From: Verrucomicrobiota bacterium
GTDB taxonomy: Bacteria; Verrucomicrobiota; Kiritimatiellia; RFP12; UBA1067
Direction: 5' to 3'
DNA: 51,525 nucleotides
Assembly (NCBI GenBank): GCA_023269675.1
Contig: JAHFSX010000008.1
Coordinates: forward strand, 149,999-201,523
The position numbers and the translations under genes are program-made. Below, in pieces: positions 32,027 to 41,200 of this stretch. The number at the start of each line of letters is the position of its first letter. Position 1 is the stretch's first letter. A model generated the notes under the pieces. It was not told where the DNA came from, did not search any database, and saw nothing but the letters and a program-made list of their open reading frames with translations.

Positions 32027-32896
32027 ATGCCCGTGATTCTGGGTTTGCCAAAAGGAAGCCTTCAGGAAGCGACCTTCAACATGATGAAGAAGGCCGGCTT
32101 CAATGTACAGGCAGGATCGCGCTCGTATGTGCCGAGCGTGGACGACCCCATGCTCCAGTGCCGCCTGATCCGCCCGCAGGAGATCTCCCGCTATGTCGAA
32201 CTCGGGCTGCTCGATGCGGGCATCACCGGTTACGACTGGATTTACGAAAATAATTCGGATGTGCTCGAAGTCTCCGAAATGTGCTATTCCAAGGCGACCT
32301 CGCGCCCGGTGCGCTGGGTGCTCGCCGTTCCGAACGACTCCGCCATCCAGAGCGTCAAGGACCTGCAGGGCAAGCGCATCGCCACCGAGGCGGTGGGGCT
32401 CACCCGGCGCTACCTCGCCCAGCACAACGTGGAGGCGGAGGTCGAGTTCTCGTGGGGCGCCACCGAAGTCAAGGCTCCGGAACTGGTCGACGCCATCGTC
32501 GAGCTCACCGAGACCGGCTCCTCTCTGCGCGCGAACAACCTGCGCATCATCGACACCGTCCTGACCTCCACCACACGCCTGATCGCCAACAAGAAGGCGT
32601 GGGAGAACCCCGAGAAGCGCGCCAAGATCGAACAGTTCGCCATGCTGCTGCAGGGCGCGCTGGCCGCCGAGTCGCGCGTGCTGCTGAAGCTCAACGTCCC
32701 CGCCGACAAACTGGACGCCGTTTCCGCCATCCTCCCCTCGCTCCACGCCCCGACCATCAACAAGCTGAACGACGCCGACTGGTTCGCCGTCGAGTCCGTG
32801 GTTGAGGAGAAGGTCGTGCGCGACATCGTGCCGCCCCTGCGGGCCGCCGGCGCGACAGGCATCATTGAACTGCCTCTGAACAAAGTGATTTTTTGA
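32027..32896 (+). CDS. hisG: ATP phosphoribosyltransferase, long form
   Basis: The product has 289 residues and catalyses the first step of histidine synthesis, joining ATP and PRPP. VILGLPKGSLQEATFNMMKKAG is the family N-terminus, LGLLDAGITGYDWI follows, and the PRPP-binding region is AIVELTETGSSLRANNLRIIDT. The last 80 residues form the ACT-like regulatory domain of the long form (HisG_L), which is normally feedback-inhibited by histidine and does not need HisZ. No other his genes are visible here. Confidence 0.95.
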   Translation: MPVILGLPKGSLQEATFNMMKKAGFNVQAGSRSYVPSVDDPMLQCRLIRPQEISRYVELGLLDAGITGYDWIYENNSDVLEVSEMCYSKATSRPVRWVLAVPNDSAIQSVKDLQGKRIATEAVGLTRRYLAQHNVEAEVEFSWGATEVKAPELVDAIVELTETGSSLRANNLRIIDTVLTSTTRLIANKKAWENPEKRAKIEQFAMLLQGALAAESRVLLKLNVPADKLDAVSAILPSLHAPTINKLNDADWFAVESVVEEKVVRDIVPPLRAAGATGIIELPLNKVIF

Positions 32897-32953
32897 ACAA
32901 AACAAGCGTGCCCGCCCCAGTAAGGCGTGCATGCCCTTTCCAGGAGTAAGAAC

Positions 32954-33043
32954 GTGGGTTCCATCAAGAAAAAACGCCGTGCCAAGATGTCCAAGCATAA
33001 GTATCGTAAACGCCTGAAGGCCGGACGCCACAAGAACAAGTAA
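32954..33043 (+). CDS. 29-residue bS22/AURKAIP1-COX24-like ribosomal protein
   Basis: A GTG start with AGGAG 7 nt upstream opens a frame of 29 very basic residues (MGSIKKKRRAKMSKHKYRKR, then LKAGRHKNK). It matches the well-known tiny actinobacterial protein bS22 (MGSV.KKRRKRMSKKKHRK) and the C-terminal motif of mitochondrial mS38/AURKAIP1 (COX24). Those proteins bind the small ribosomal subunit near the decoding centre. It is 57 nt downstream of hisG and easily missed because of its length and GTG start. Confidence 0.88.
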   Translation: MGSIKKKRRAKMSKHKYRKRLKAGRHKNK

Positions 33044-33068
33044 GGCGCGCACGGGCGTAATGCCTGTT

Positions 33069-33110
33069 CCGGAAGGTTGTTGCGATAACACTTTCCGGTA
33101 CGCTTTCTTT
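33069..33110 (+). terminator. Possible terminator after hisG and the ribosomal protein
   Basis: CCGGAAGG (33069-33076) pairs with CTTTCCGG (33091-33098) with one G-T pair and is followed by a pyrimidine-rich tract CGCTTTCTTTT. The T-run is interrupted, so strength is uncertain. Confidence 0.4.
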
Positions 33111-33117
33111 TGGAATC

Positions 33118-33150
33118 CCGGCCTTATCGCCGCTCTGGCGCTAAGGCCGG
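33118..33150. repeat. Palindrome upstream of the TPR lipoprotein gene
   Basis: CCGGCCTTA/TAAGGCCGG (33118-33126, 33142-33150) is a perfect 9-bp stem with an inner CGCC/GGCG stem and a 5-nt loop. There is no T-run after it, so it is REP-like or a leader structure rather than a clear terminator. It ends 27 nt before the next ATG. Confidence 0.6.
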
Positions 33151-33177
33151 CTCCATTCACTTGCAGGAGAGACAAAA

Positions 33178-34659
33178 ATGGAACCGTTTTGGTCAGCTCA
33201 TCCGCTTCGACCAATCGGAATTTGTTTTTTTGTGCCTTTTCTCCTTTTCACCTCGCTCCTGTCCGGCTGCCTGCTGTTCAAACCGTCAGACAGCCCGCCC
33301 GTCTTTGCCCTGCCCGATGACGAGGCCCGCCGCGCCGGCGCACTCGCGCTCTATTCCAAAGCCCTGCTGCTCGAAAGCGGCGAAGGCGGCGACACCAACA
33401 CCGCCAAAGAGGCCGCGCTCGAGGCCTACCGCCAAGCCGTGCGCCTCGACCCGGACAACCGCCGGCCGCTCACCTCCATGGTCCTTAACCTCGCCGAGCG
33501 CGAACGCTACGACGAAGCGCTCTCCGCCCTCGAAACCTTTCTGGCCCGCCATCCGGCAGACCTCGAACTGCGTCTCGAAGCCGCCCGGCTCGCCGACGCG
33601 GCGGACCGCCCCGCCGAGGCCGTCCGCCACTGCTCGCTGATCCTTGCGGCCCAGCCCGACAACCGCGAACTCGTGCAGGCCCTCATCCGGCTCCACTTTC
33701 AGGCCGGCCAGGACGCAGAGGCGCTACGTCTCCTCCGCGCCCAGCACGCGCGCTTCCGGGACAGCGCCAGCGCGGCGCTCCCCGTTCAGTGGGCGATCCA
33801 TTTCGCCCGCGAAGGCTCGCAACCCGTACGCACCCTCGCCTGCCTCGACCTGGCCTTGCCGCTGCGCACCAACGCCAGCGAGCGCTCGGCCCTCATGACC
33901 CTCGCCGCCGACAGCCAGCTCGAACTCGGCCAGACCAACGCCGCCGTCGCCAGCCTCCACCGGGCGTACCGCGAATGCCCGGCGATCAACACCCCCCTCG
34001 TGCGCCTCGGCGCCATCTGGGCCACCCGTCCGGACGGCACCAACCTGCTCGCGCGCCAGGCGCGGCAAGAGAAAAAGCCCGAAGCCACCCTGATGATTCT
34101 GGCCGCCGCCCAGCAGGCGCTCGACGACCCGACAGCCGCCCTGGCCACGCTGAAAGACGTGTATGCCCGCCAGATGCGCGCAGGCTATTTTCCCAACGAG
34201 GGTTTCTACCTCTGGCTCGGCAGTCTGCTCGAAGAGTCCAAGGCGTCCGCCGACGCCGAGCGCCTCTTCCGCGACGCGCTCGCCGCCTATCCCTCCTCGC
34301 ATGAGCTCAAAAACTACCTCGCCTACATGTGGTCCGAAAAAGGGGTGCGCCTGGACGAGGCCGAACGGCTGATCAACCAGGCCCTGCTGGCCGTCCCCGA
34401 TAACGGCGCCTACCTCGACACCAAAGGCTGGGTGCTCTTCAAAAAAGCCCGCTACTTCGACGCGCTCCAGTTCCTGCTCAAAGCCGCCGAACGCGACAAA
34501 GATGAACCGGTCATTCTCGACCATGCCGGCGACGCGCTTCTCGCCATCGGCCGCGAAAGCGAGGCCGTCGCCTTCTGGACGCGCAGCCATCAGCTCGACC
34601 CCGTCCCGGCCGTGGCCGAAAAGCTCCGCCGGCACGGCGTCACGCTAGAGAAGAAGTAG
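33178..34659 (+). CDS. TPR-repeat lipoprotein
   Basis: The product has 493 residues, with AGGAGAG upstream. The signal peptide ends in a lipobox (LLSGC), so the protein is probably lipid-anchored in a membrane. From about residue 50 to the end it is helical with tetratricopeptide units (AALEAYRQAVRLDPDNRRPL, YDEALSALETFLARHPADLE, ADAERLFRDALAAYPSSHEL, YFDALQFLLKAAERDKDEP). TPR lipoproteins usually assemble envelope complexes. No partner is identifiable here. Its TAG stop opens the heptamer array. Confidence 0.85.
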   Translation: MEPFWSAHPLRPIGICFFVPFLLFTSLLSGCLLFKPSDSPPVFALPDDEARRAGALALYSKALLLESGEGGDTNTAKEAALEAYRQAVRLDPDNRRPLTSMVLNLAERERYDEALSALETFLARHPADLELRLEAARLADAADRPAEAVRHCSLILAAQPDNRELVQALIRLHFQAGQDAEALRLLRAQHARFRDSASAALPVQWAIHFAREGSQPVRTLACLDLALPLRTNASERSALMTLAADSQLELGQTNAAVASLHRAYRECPAINTPLVRLGAIWATRPDGTNLLARQARQEKKPEATLMILAAAQQALDDPTAALATLKDVYARQMRAGYFPNEGFYLWLGSLLEESKASADAERLFRDALAAYPSSHELKNYLAYMWSEKGVRLDEAERLINQALLAVPDNGAYLDTKGWVLFKKARYFDALQFLLKAAERDKDEPVILDHAGDALLAIGRESEAVAFWTRSHQLDPVPAVAEKLRRHGVTLEKK

Positions 34660-34757
34660 GAGCTAGAATTTAGGATTTTAGGAGTGACTGTGCGCTAGTC
34701 CTAAATTGTGCGGACGAACTGATTCTAAATCCTAAATCCTAAATCCTAAATAACTCC
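34657..34757. repeat. Inverted heptamer array between the TPR and M3 peptidase genes
   Basis: Units of TTTAGGA type run forward (34660-34685) and the same heptamer runs in reverse as TCCTAAA (34722-34757), with a 36-nt spacer. The stop codon TAG of the TPR gene is the first unit, and the M3 peptidase ATG follows directly. The array fills the whole intergenic region. Confidence 0.85.
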
Positions 34758-36872
34758 ATGAACTCCCCCTTCTACCACATCCCCTACTATCCGGCCTTTG
34801 ACCGGATGACGCCGGAAAACGCCGAGCCCGCCCTCCGCGGCATGCTCGCCGAAGCCCGCACCGCCGTGGACGCGCTGGAAGCCACCGCCACGCCGACCTG
34901 GCCCGGGCTCATCGCCCCGCTCCACGACGCCTGCCACCCCCTGTTCGACGCCTGGGGCCTCCTCAGCCACATGCTCTCGGTCATGAACAGCGCGGCCTGG
35001 CGCCGCGTCCACGAAACCCTGCAGCCCGAGATCGTGTCCTTCTCCCTGCGCGTCGGGCAGAGCCGCGCCTTCTACGACGGCTTCCGGGCCCTGCAAGCCG
35101 CCGACCGCGCCGCGCCCAGCCTGACCCCTGTCCGCCGCCGCATCCTCACCCAAACCATCCAGCACGCCGAGCAGGCCGGCGTGGGCCTGCCGCCGGAGCG
35201 GCAGGCGCGTTTCAACGCCATCCAGATGGAGCTCGCGCGCCTCTCCACCACGTTCCGCAACCATGTGCTCGACGCCACCAAGGCCTTCGCGCTCACCCTC
35301 CACACGCGCGCAGAGGTCGACGGTCTGCCGCCCGCCCTGCTCGCGGTCGCGGCCCAGGCGGCCCGGCAGAGTCTCGCCCTCCCGGGCCCATCGGCGCCGG
35401 TGGCGGGCGAATGTACCCACGAGCCCTCCCCCGAAAACGGCCCGTGGCGGATCACGCTCGACGCCGCCGTCTACCTGCCCTTCATGATGCACAGCCGCAA
35501 CCGCGGCGCGCGCGAGCAGCTGTACCGCGCCTACGTCACGCGCGCCTCGTCAGGGGAGACCGACAACACCCCGCTGATCGAACAGTCGCTGTCCCTGCGC
35601 CGCGAACTCGCCGGCCTGCTCGGCTACGCCTCCTTCGCCGACCTCAGCCTCTCCACCAAGACCGCCAAGAGCGTCGCCGCCGTGGACGCCCTGATCGCGC
35701 AGCTCGCGGAGGCCTCCCGCGGCGCCGGCCGGCAGGAGGCCGCCGACCTGGCGGCGTTCGCCCGCGCCCGCGGGTTCGCCGAGGAGACGCTGCAGCCGTG
35801 GGACCTCACCTTCTGGGCCGAGCGTCAGCGCGAGGACCTCTACGACTACAGCGACGAGGAGCTGAGCCGCTACTTCCTCTTCCCGCGCGTGCTCGAAGGC
35901 CTTTTCAGCCTCGCCGCGCGCCTCTTCGGCATCGCCATCACCCCCGCCGACGGCGAGGCCGCGGTGTGGCACCCCGACGTGCGCTTCTTCCGCGTCGCCG
36001 ACAGCGACGGCGCCCCGCGCGCCTGCTTCTTCATCGACCCCTACAGCCGTCCCGAAACCAAGAGCGGCGGCGCGTGGATGAACGATTTCCGCACGCGCGA
36101 GCGGCTGGGCGACGGCACCGTCAGGCTTCCCATGGCCGTGCTCGTCTGCAACCAGAGCGTGCCCGTCGGCAGCGAGCCGCCCGTCATGCGCTTCCAGGAG
36201 GTCAACACCCTCTTCCACGAATTCGGCCACGCCCTCCAGCACATGCTCACCACCGTGGAGGAGCCCGAGGCCTCGGGCGTCAACGGCATCGAGTGGGACG
36301 CCATCGAGATCGCCAGCCAGTTCATGGAGAACTGGTGCTACGACCGCGCCACGCTCAAGGGCCTCAGCCATCACGCCGAGACCGGCGCGGAGCTGCCCGA
36401 CGCGCTGTTCGACCGGCTGGTCGCCGCCAAGAATTTCCGCGCGGCCACGGCCATGCTGCGCCAGCTCTTCTTCGCCGCCACCGACATGGACCTCTACGCC
36501 CGCTACCCGCGCCCCGAGTGGCCCGACGCCGATGCCGTCAAACGGATCAACGCCGCGAAGTACGCGCCCACGCCGCTGCTGCCGGAAGACCGCTTCCTCT
36601 GCTCCTTCGGCCACATCTTCGGCGGAGGGTACGCCGCCGGTTACTACAGCTACAAGTGGTCCGAAGTGCTCTCCGCCGACGCCTTCGCCGCCTGCGAAGA
36701 GGCCGGGCTCGACAACGCCGACGCCGTGCGCGCCACGGGCCGGCGTCTCCGCGACACCTTGCTCGCCCTCGGCGGCGGCACCGACCCGGCCGAGGTCTTC
36801 CGCCTGTTCCGCGGCCGGGATCCCTCGATCGTCCCGCTCCTGCGCCACGCCGGACTGACGCCGCCGGCATAA
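34758..36872 (+). CDS. M3-family zinc oligopeptidase (oligopeptidase A type)
   Basis: The product has 704 residues, normal for the family. The HExxH zinc site is LFHEFGHALQHML near residue 491, and the third ligand Glu is in WDAIEIASQFMENW. SGGAWMNDFRTRERLG and FGHIFGGGYAAGYYSYKWSEVLSADAFA are other conserved M3 segments. It is a cytoplasmic peptidase clearing small peptides, such as signal-peptide fragments, in known homologues. No Shine-Dalgarno stands before the ATG; the preceding bases are heptamer repeat. Confidence 0.93.
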   Translation: MNSPFYHIPYYPAFDRMTPENAEPALRGMLAEARTAVDALEATATPTWPGLIAPLHDACHPLFDAWGLLSHMLSVMNSAAWRRVHETLQPEIVSFSLRVGQSRAFYDGFRALQAADRAAPSLTPVRRRILTQTIQHAEQAGVGLPPERQARFNAIQMELARLSTTFRNHVLDATKAFALTLHTRAEVDGLPPALLAVAAQAARQSLALPGPSAPVAGECTHEPSPENGPWRITLDAAVYLPFMMHSRNRGAREQLYRAYVTRASSGETDNTPLIEQSLSLRRELAGLLGYASFADLSLSTKTAKSVAAVDALIAQLAEASRGAGRQEAADLAAFARARGFAEETLQPWDLTFWAERQREDLYDYSDEELSRYFLFPRVLEGLFSLAARLFGIAITPADGEAAVWHPDVRFFRVADSDGAPRACFFIDPYSRPETKSGGAWMNDFRTRERLGDGTVRLPMAVLVCNQSVPVGSEPPVMRFQEVNTLFHEFGHALQHMLTTVEEPEASGVNGIEWDAIEIASQFMENWCYDRATLKGLSHHAETGAELPDALFDRLVAAKNFRAATAMLRQLFFAATDMDLYARYPRPEWPDADAVKRINAAKYAPTPLLPEDRFLCSFGHIFGGGYAAGYYSYKWSEVLSADAFAACEEAGLDNADAVRATGRRLRDTLLALGGGTDPAEVFRLFRGRDPSIVPLLRHAGLTPPA

Positions 36873-37006
36873 CCGATGGATACACGACACAGACAAGCTG
36901 TACCGGGCCGGGCGAGCGCACCGTGCCGCCGTCCGGCCCCGTTCGCCGACACGATGCGCGGCGGCGCAGGCGCGCCCGCCCTGCCTTTTTGTTCAAGCCC
37001 ACACCC

Positions 37007-37972
37007 ATGAAACCGCCCGCCCCCATCAAACGTTTCCACCGTCTGGCCGAAGCCGCCGCGTTTCTCGGCGTGCTCTTCACGCTGGCGGGCCTGCTGGGCC
37101 GCCACGCCTGGTTCCTGGAGATCTGCACCCACTTCAAGCTGCAGCTCGCGGTGTGCTTTGCGGGCTACGCGGCACTGGAACTCGCGGCCCGCCGCCACCG
37201 CCACGCCGCCGCCAGCGCCGCCTTCGCCGCGGTCAACCTCTTCCCGGCCCTGCTCCTCTTTCTGCCGGCAGCCTCCGGCGCCGGGGCCTTCCCGCCCCTG
37301 CAGAACCCCGCCCGCCTCCGCATCCTGCAGTCCAACATCCTGACGAGCAACACGAACGCGCCCGCCCTGCTCGCGCTCATCGCGCGCGAGAACCCCGACG
37401 TGGTGGTGCTGGAAGAGCCTGACGCGCGCTGGCTGCGCGCGCTCGCGCCGCTCACCAACCGCTACCCCGTCTGCGCGAGCCTGCCACGCGACGACAACTT
37501 CGGCGCGGCCATCTACTGCAAGACCAACGCCCTCTCCGCGGAGATCTTCCTGCTGAGCGACCCCGAAGGCGCGCCCTCTTCGCTCGCGCGCGTCACCGTC
37601 GGCGGCAAGACCGTCACGGTCGTCGGCACCCATACGCTCGCCCCTTGCGACGGTTACCAGTGGCGCGGACGGAACGGGTTCACGCTCGAACTCGCCCGCA
37701 AGCTCAAGGCCGTCACCGGCCCGCTGGTGGTGACCGGCGACTTCAACAACACCCCGTGGTCGACCACCTTCCACGCGTTCCTCCAAGCCAGCGGCCTGCG
37801 CGACAGCGCGCAGGGCCGCGGCCCCCTGCCCACCTGGCCCGCGGCCAACCCGCTGCTGCGCATCCCGCTGGACCACTGCTTCCACAGCACCGGCGTGCGC
37901 GTCCTCGACCGGCGCGCCGGCCCGGACATCGGCTCCGACCACCTTCCGCTCATCCTCGACGTGGCCTTCTGA
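37007..37972 (+). CDS. Membrane-anchored endonuclease/exonuclease/phosphatase-fold protein
   Basis: The product has 321 residues. ATG 37007 is the first start with a sensible N-terminus; the frame stays open far upstream, but only as antisense-like shadow of the M3 gene. Residues about 10-90 hold two to three hydrophobic segments (EAAAFLGVLFTLAGLLG, LQLAVCFAGYAALELA, AAFAAVNLFPALLLFLPAA). The EEP domain follows: ILQSNILTSNTNAPAL, NPDVVVLEEPD with the metal Glu, TVVGTHTLAP, GPLVVTGDFNNTPWS and GSDHLPLILD with the catalytic His. Nuclease or lipid phosphatase activity cannot be separated by sequence alone. Confidence 0.88.
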   Translation: MKPPAPIKRFHRLAEAAAFLGVLFTLAGLLGRHAWFLEICTHFKLQLAVCFAGYAALELAARRHRHAAASAAFAAVNLFPALLLFLPAASGAGAFPPLQNPARLRILQSNILTSNTNAPALLALIARENPDVVVLEEPDARWLRALAPLTNRYPVCASLPRDDNFGAAIYCKTNALSAEIFLLSDPEGAPSSLARVTVGGKTVTVVGTHTLAPCDGYQWRGRNGFTLELARKLKAVTGPLVVTGDFNNTPWSTTFHAFLQASGLRDSAQGRGPLPTWPAANPLLRIPLDHCFHSTGVRVLDRRAGPDIGSDHLPLILDVAF

Positions 37973-38036
37973 CCGATACCGTCGGCCCATCCTCAACTTC
38001 CGGCCACGCCCAGACGACAGGGCCAGCCCTGCCCAA

Positions 38037-38242
38037 ATTGTCCACCCGCGCGCACGAGCATGGGGTTCGATCGGCTTCCCGAACGCGAAAACCCGCTCCT
38101 GGCCTTTTGACCGGTATGTTCAATTTTCCTCAACTTCGAGCAAGATCCGTTTGACATTGCCAAGCCGAAACTCTATTGTCCACCCCCGTGCACGAGCATA
38201 GGGTTTAATTTGTTTCAAGAACGCGAAAACCCGTTCATGGCC
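38037..38242 (+). repeat. Two 68-bp direct repeats, part of a 138-bp tandem duplication
   Basis: 38037-38104 and 38175-38242 align without gaps, from ATTGTCCACCC to GGCC, and share cACGAGCAT.GGGTT and CGAAAACCCG.TC.TGGCC. A TCCTCAACTTC block is also repeated at the same 138-nt distance (37990 and 38128). The second copy carries the promoter and leader of kinase 1. GGGTT/AACCC in each copy could pair as a hairpin. Confidence 0.8.
38151..38179 (+). promoter_or_regulatory. Candidate promoter of hybrid kinase 1
   Basis: TTGACA (38151-38156) and TATTGT (38174-38179) are exactly 17 nt apart. The same TTGACA-N17 plan precedes kinases 2 and 3. Confidence 0.6.
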
Positions 38243-38278
38243 ATCGGCCCGCCCCCCAATACTGATTGTCAGCACCGC

Positions 38279-41200
38279 ATGCCTCTAAAATGGAATCATC
38301 TCGCATGGGCCTGCAGGCTCCTTCCCGTTTTTCTGGCCGCGTTCACGACGCGCGGGGAACCTTCGTCCGCGGCCGCGCCTGAAGACGCCCCCGTCCTGTG
38401 CGGCTGCGAGTTCGACTATCCGCCGTATTGCATTGTCACCGCGGACCGGCAGGCGGACGGCTTTTCCGTGGAGCTTCTCAGGGCCGCGCTAAAGGCCGTA
38501 GACCGCGAGGCCGCGTTCAAGACGGGCGCGTGGTCCGAACTGAAACAGGGACTGGCGGACGGCACCCTGCGGGTCCTTCCCCTGGTGGGCAGAACGCCGG
38601 AACGTGAAACCGTCTACGACTTCACGTTCCCGTATCTCACCATGCACGGCGCCATCGTGGTCCGGGACGGCCGTGCGGACATCCGCGGTCCGGCGGACCT
38701 CAAGGACAAACGGGTGGCGGTCCTGAGCGGCGACAATGCCGAGGAATACCTGCGCCGCGCAGAGCTCGGCGCCGTGATTGAGCCGAGGCCGTCGTTCGAA
38801 ACCGCGCTCCGCGAGCTCTCGGCCGGCGAGCACGACGCGGTGGTCATCCAAAAGCTTCTGGCCTTCCAGCTCATGCAAAAGGCCGGCTTAAGAAATCTCA
38901 CCGTGGCCGGACCGCCGCTCAAAGAGTTCACCCAGAGCTTCTGTTTCGCCACCCGCAAAGGGGACCGCGTCCTGCTGGCCGCGCTGAACGAGGGATTATC
39001 GATCGCGATGGCGGACGGCACGTTCAGGGCGCTTTACGCCAAGTGGTTCTCCCCCATCGAAACGCTGGGGAGGACGAAAAGCCGCATCATGATCGGCGGG
39101 GACAGCAACTGCCCGCCGTACGAGTTCCTGGACCGGAACGGCCAGCCCGCGGGCTTCAACGTGGATCTTACACGCGCCATCGCCAGCCGCATGGGGCTGT
39201 CGGTCGACATCCAGCTGGGGACATGGGGAACCGTGCGGAAAAACCTTTCAAATGGGGACATCGATTTGGTCGAGGCGATGTTCTACTCGGCCGAGAGAGA
39301 CAAGGAACTCGATTTCTCGCCGCCGACCACGGTCGTTCAGCATGCCATCGTTGTGCGCGACGGCACCCCTGAACAGTCCGACCTGAAGAACCTCGCGGGG
39401 AAGGCCATTCTGGTCATGGGCGGAGACATCATGCAGGATGTGGCCGTGAAGCAGGGTTTTGAAAAGCAGCTCATCGCGGTGTCCTCACAGGAGGAGGCCC
39501 TGCGTCTGCTGTCCGAAGGGACGGGCGACTGCGCGCTCGTCGCCAAGGTGCCCGCCCTCTATTGGATCGGCAAAAACGGCTGGCGCAACCTGAGAGTCTC
39601 GAACCATTCCGTGCTTTCGAATGAGCCCTGCTATGCGGCGCTTCACGGACAGGAGCTCCTGCTGTCGCAGTTCTCCGAGGGCTTGGCCGCGCTCCGGTCG
39701 ACGGGCGAGTACCGTCGCATACAGGCGAAGTGGCTAAGCCCTTACGAGCCGGCGGGCCCCGACCTCCGAACCTATGCCGCGTATGCGCTGGCCCTCATCG
39801 CGCTGCTGCTCCTCCTGCTCGGAGGAGCCTTGCTGTGGTCTCGGTCGCTCCAGGCGCAGGTCGCCGAACGCACCCGGTTGCTGACGGCGGAGATCACCGA
39901 ACGGAAGCGGGCCGAACAGGAGCGTGAAGTCACCATCGCCTTTCTGCGGCTGGTCAACGAAACCGCGGGAACCGCCGAACTGATCCACAACACGCTGACG
40001 TTCTTCAAGCGGCATTCCGGCTGCGACGCCGTGGGCATCCGCCTGCGGGAGGGGGACGATTATCCCTACTACGAGACGATCGGGTTTTCGTCCGAATTCA
40101 CCTCCTTGGAGAATCACCTGTGCCAGCGCGACCTGGCCGGCCAGCCGGTCCGCGACAGCGTCGGGAATCCCGTGATCGAGTGCATGTGCGGCAATGTGCT
40201 CTGCGGGCGCGTCGATCCATCGAAACCCTTCTTCACCGCTCACGGGAGCTTCTGGACCAGCGACACCACGCAACTGCTCGCAAGCACAACCGAGGCGGAC
40301 CGGCAGTCCCGTACCCGCAACCGCTGCAACGGCGAGGGCTACGACTCCGTGGCGCTCCTTCCCCTGCGCCTCGGCGAAGACCGGCTGGGGCTGCTCCAGC
40401 TCAATAACCGTGCCAAAGGCGCTTTCTCGCTCCAGACTGTGGAGCCGTGGGAGCGGCTGGCGGATTATCTCGCGGTCGCCCTTCTGCAGGCCCGCACGCA
40501 GGAGGCGTTGAAGGCCAGTGAAGAGACCTACCGCTCCCTGTTCGAGAACATGCTGAACGGGTTCGCCTACGCCCGCATGCTCTTTCAGGACGGCCAGCCG
40601 GTGGATTTCATCTACCTCAGCGTCAACAAGGCTTTCGAGGCGCATACGGGGCTGAAAAGCGTTGTGGGCCAGAGGGTGACCGAAGCCATCCCCGGCATTC
40701 TCAAGAGCGACCCGAACCTGCTGAACGCCTATGGCCGCGTGGCTTCGACCGGCAAACCCGAGGTGTTTGAGCGCTATGTGAACGCCCTCGACAGGTGGTT
40801 CCACATCTCGGCGTATAGCCCCATCAAGGACCACTTCGTCTCCGTCTTCGCCGACATCACCGAGCGCAAGCGTTCGGAAGAGTCGCTGCGGGAAAGCGAG
40901 AGCCGCTTCAGGACCCTGATCGAAGCGGCACCGGATGCCGTCTTCGTCCAGAGCGAAGGGCGCTTCACCTATCTCAACCCGGCCATGCTCAGGCTCTTCG
41001 GGGCCGCGCAGCCTTCCGAGCTGATCAACACGGATGCCTTCGCCCGGATCGCACCGGAATGGCATCAGCCCATCCGCGACCGCATCCGCCTGCAGCTCGA
41101 CACCGGCAAGATAGCGCCGCTCATGGCTCAGGAATACCTGCGCCTCGACGGGTCGCGGGTCGCGGTCGAGACCACAGCCGTGGCCATACGCGTCAGGAAC

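Noticed and set aside
33118..33150. Terminator upstream of the TPR lipoprotein gene
   Set aside because: The stem is strong but no T-run follows; it was listed as a palindrome instead.
35411..37006. Long in-frame extension before the endonuclease/exonuclease/phosphatase-fold gene
   Set aside because: It is Arg/Pro-rich sequence in the wrong frame of the M3 peptidase gene; the first sensible start is 37,007.
38210..38278. TTG start at 38,210 for kinase 1
   Set aside because: It lies in the duplicated leader and would put 23 extra residues before an otherwise normal signal peptide.
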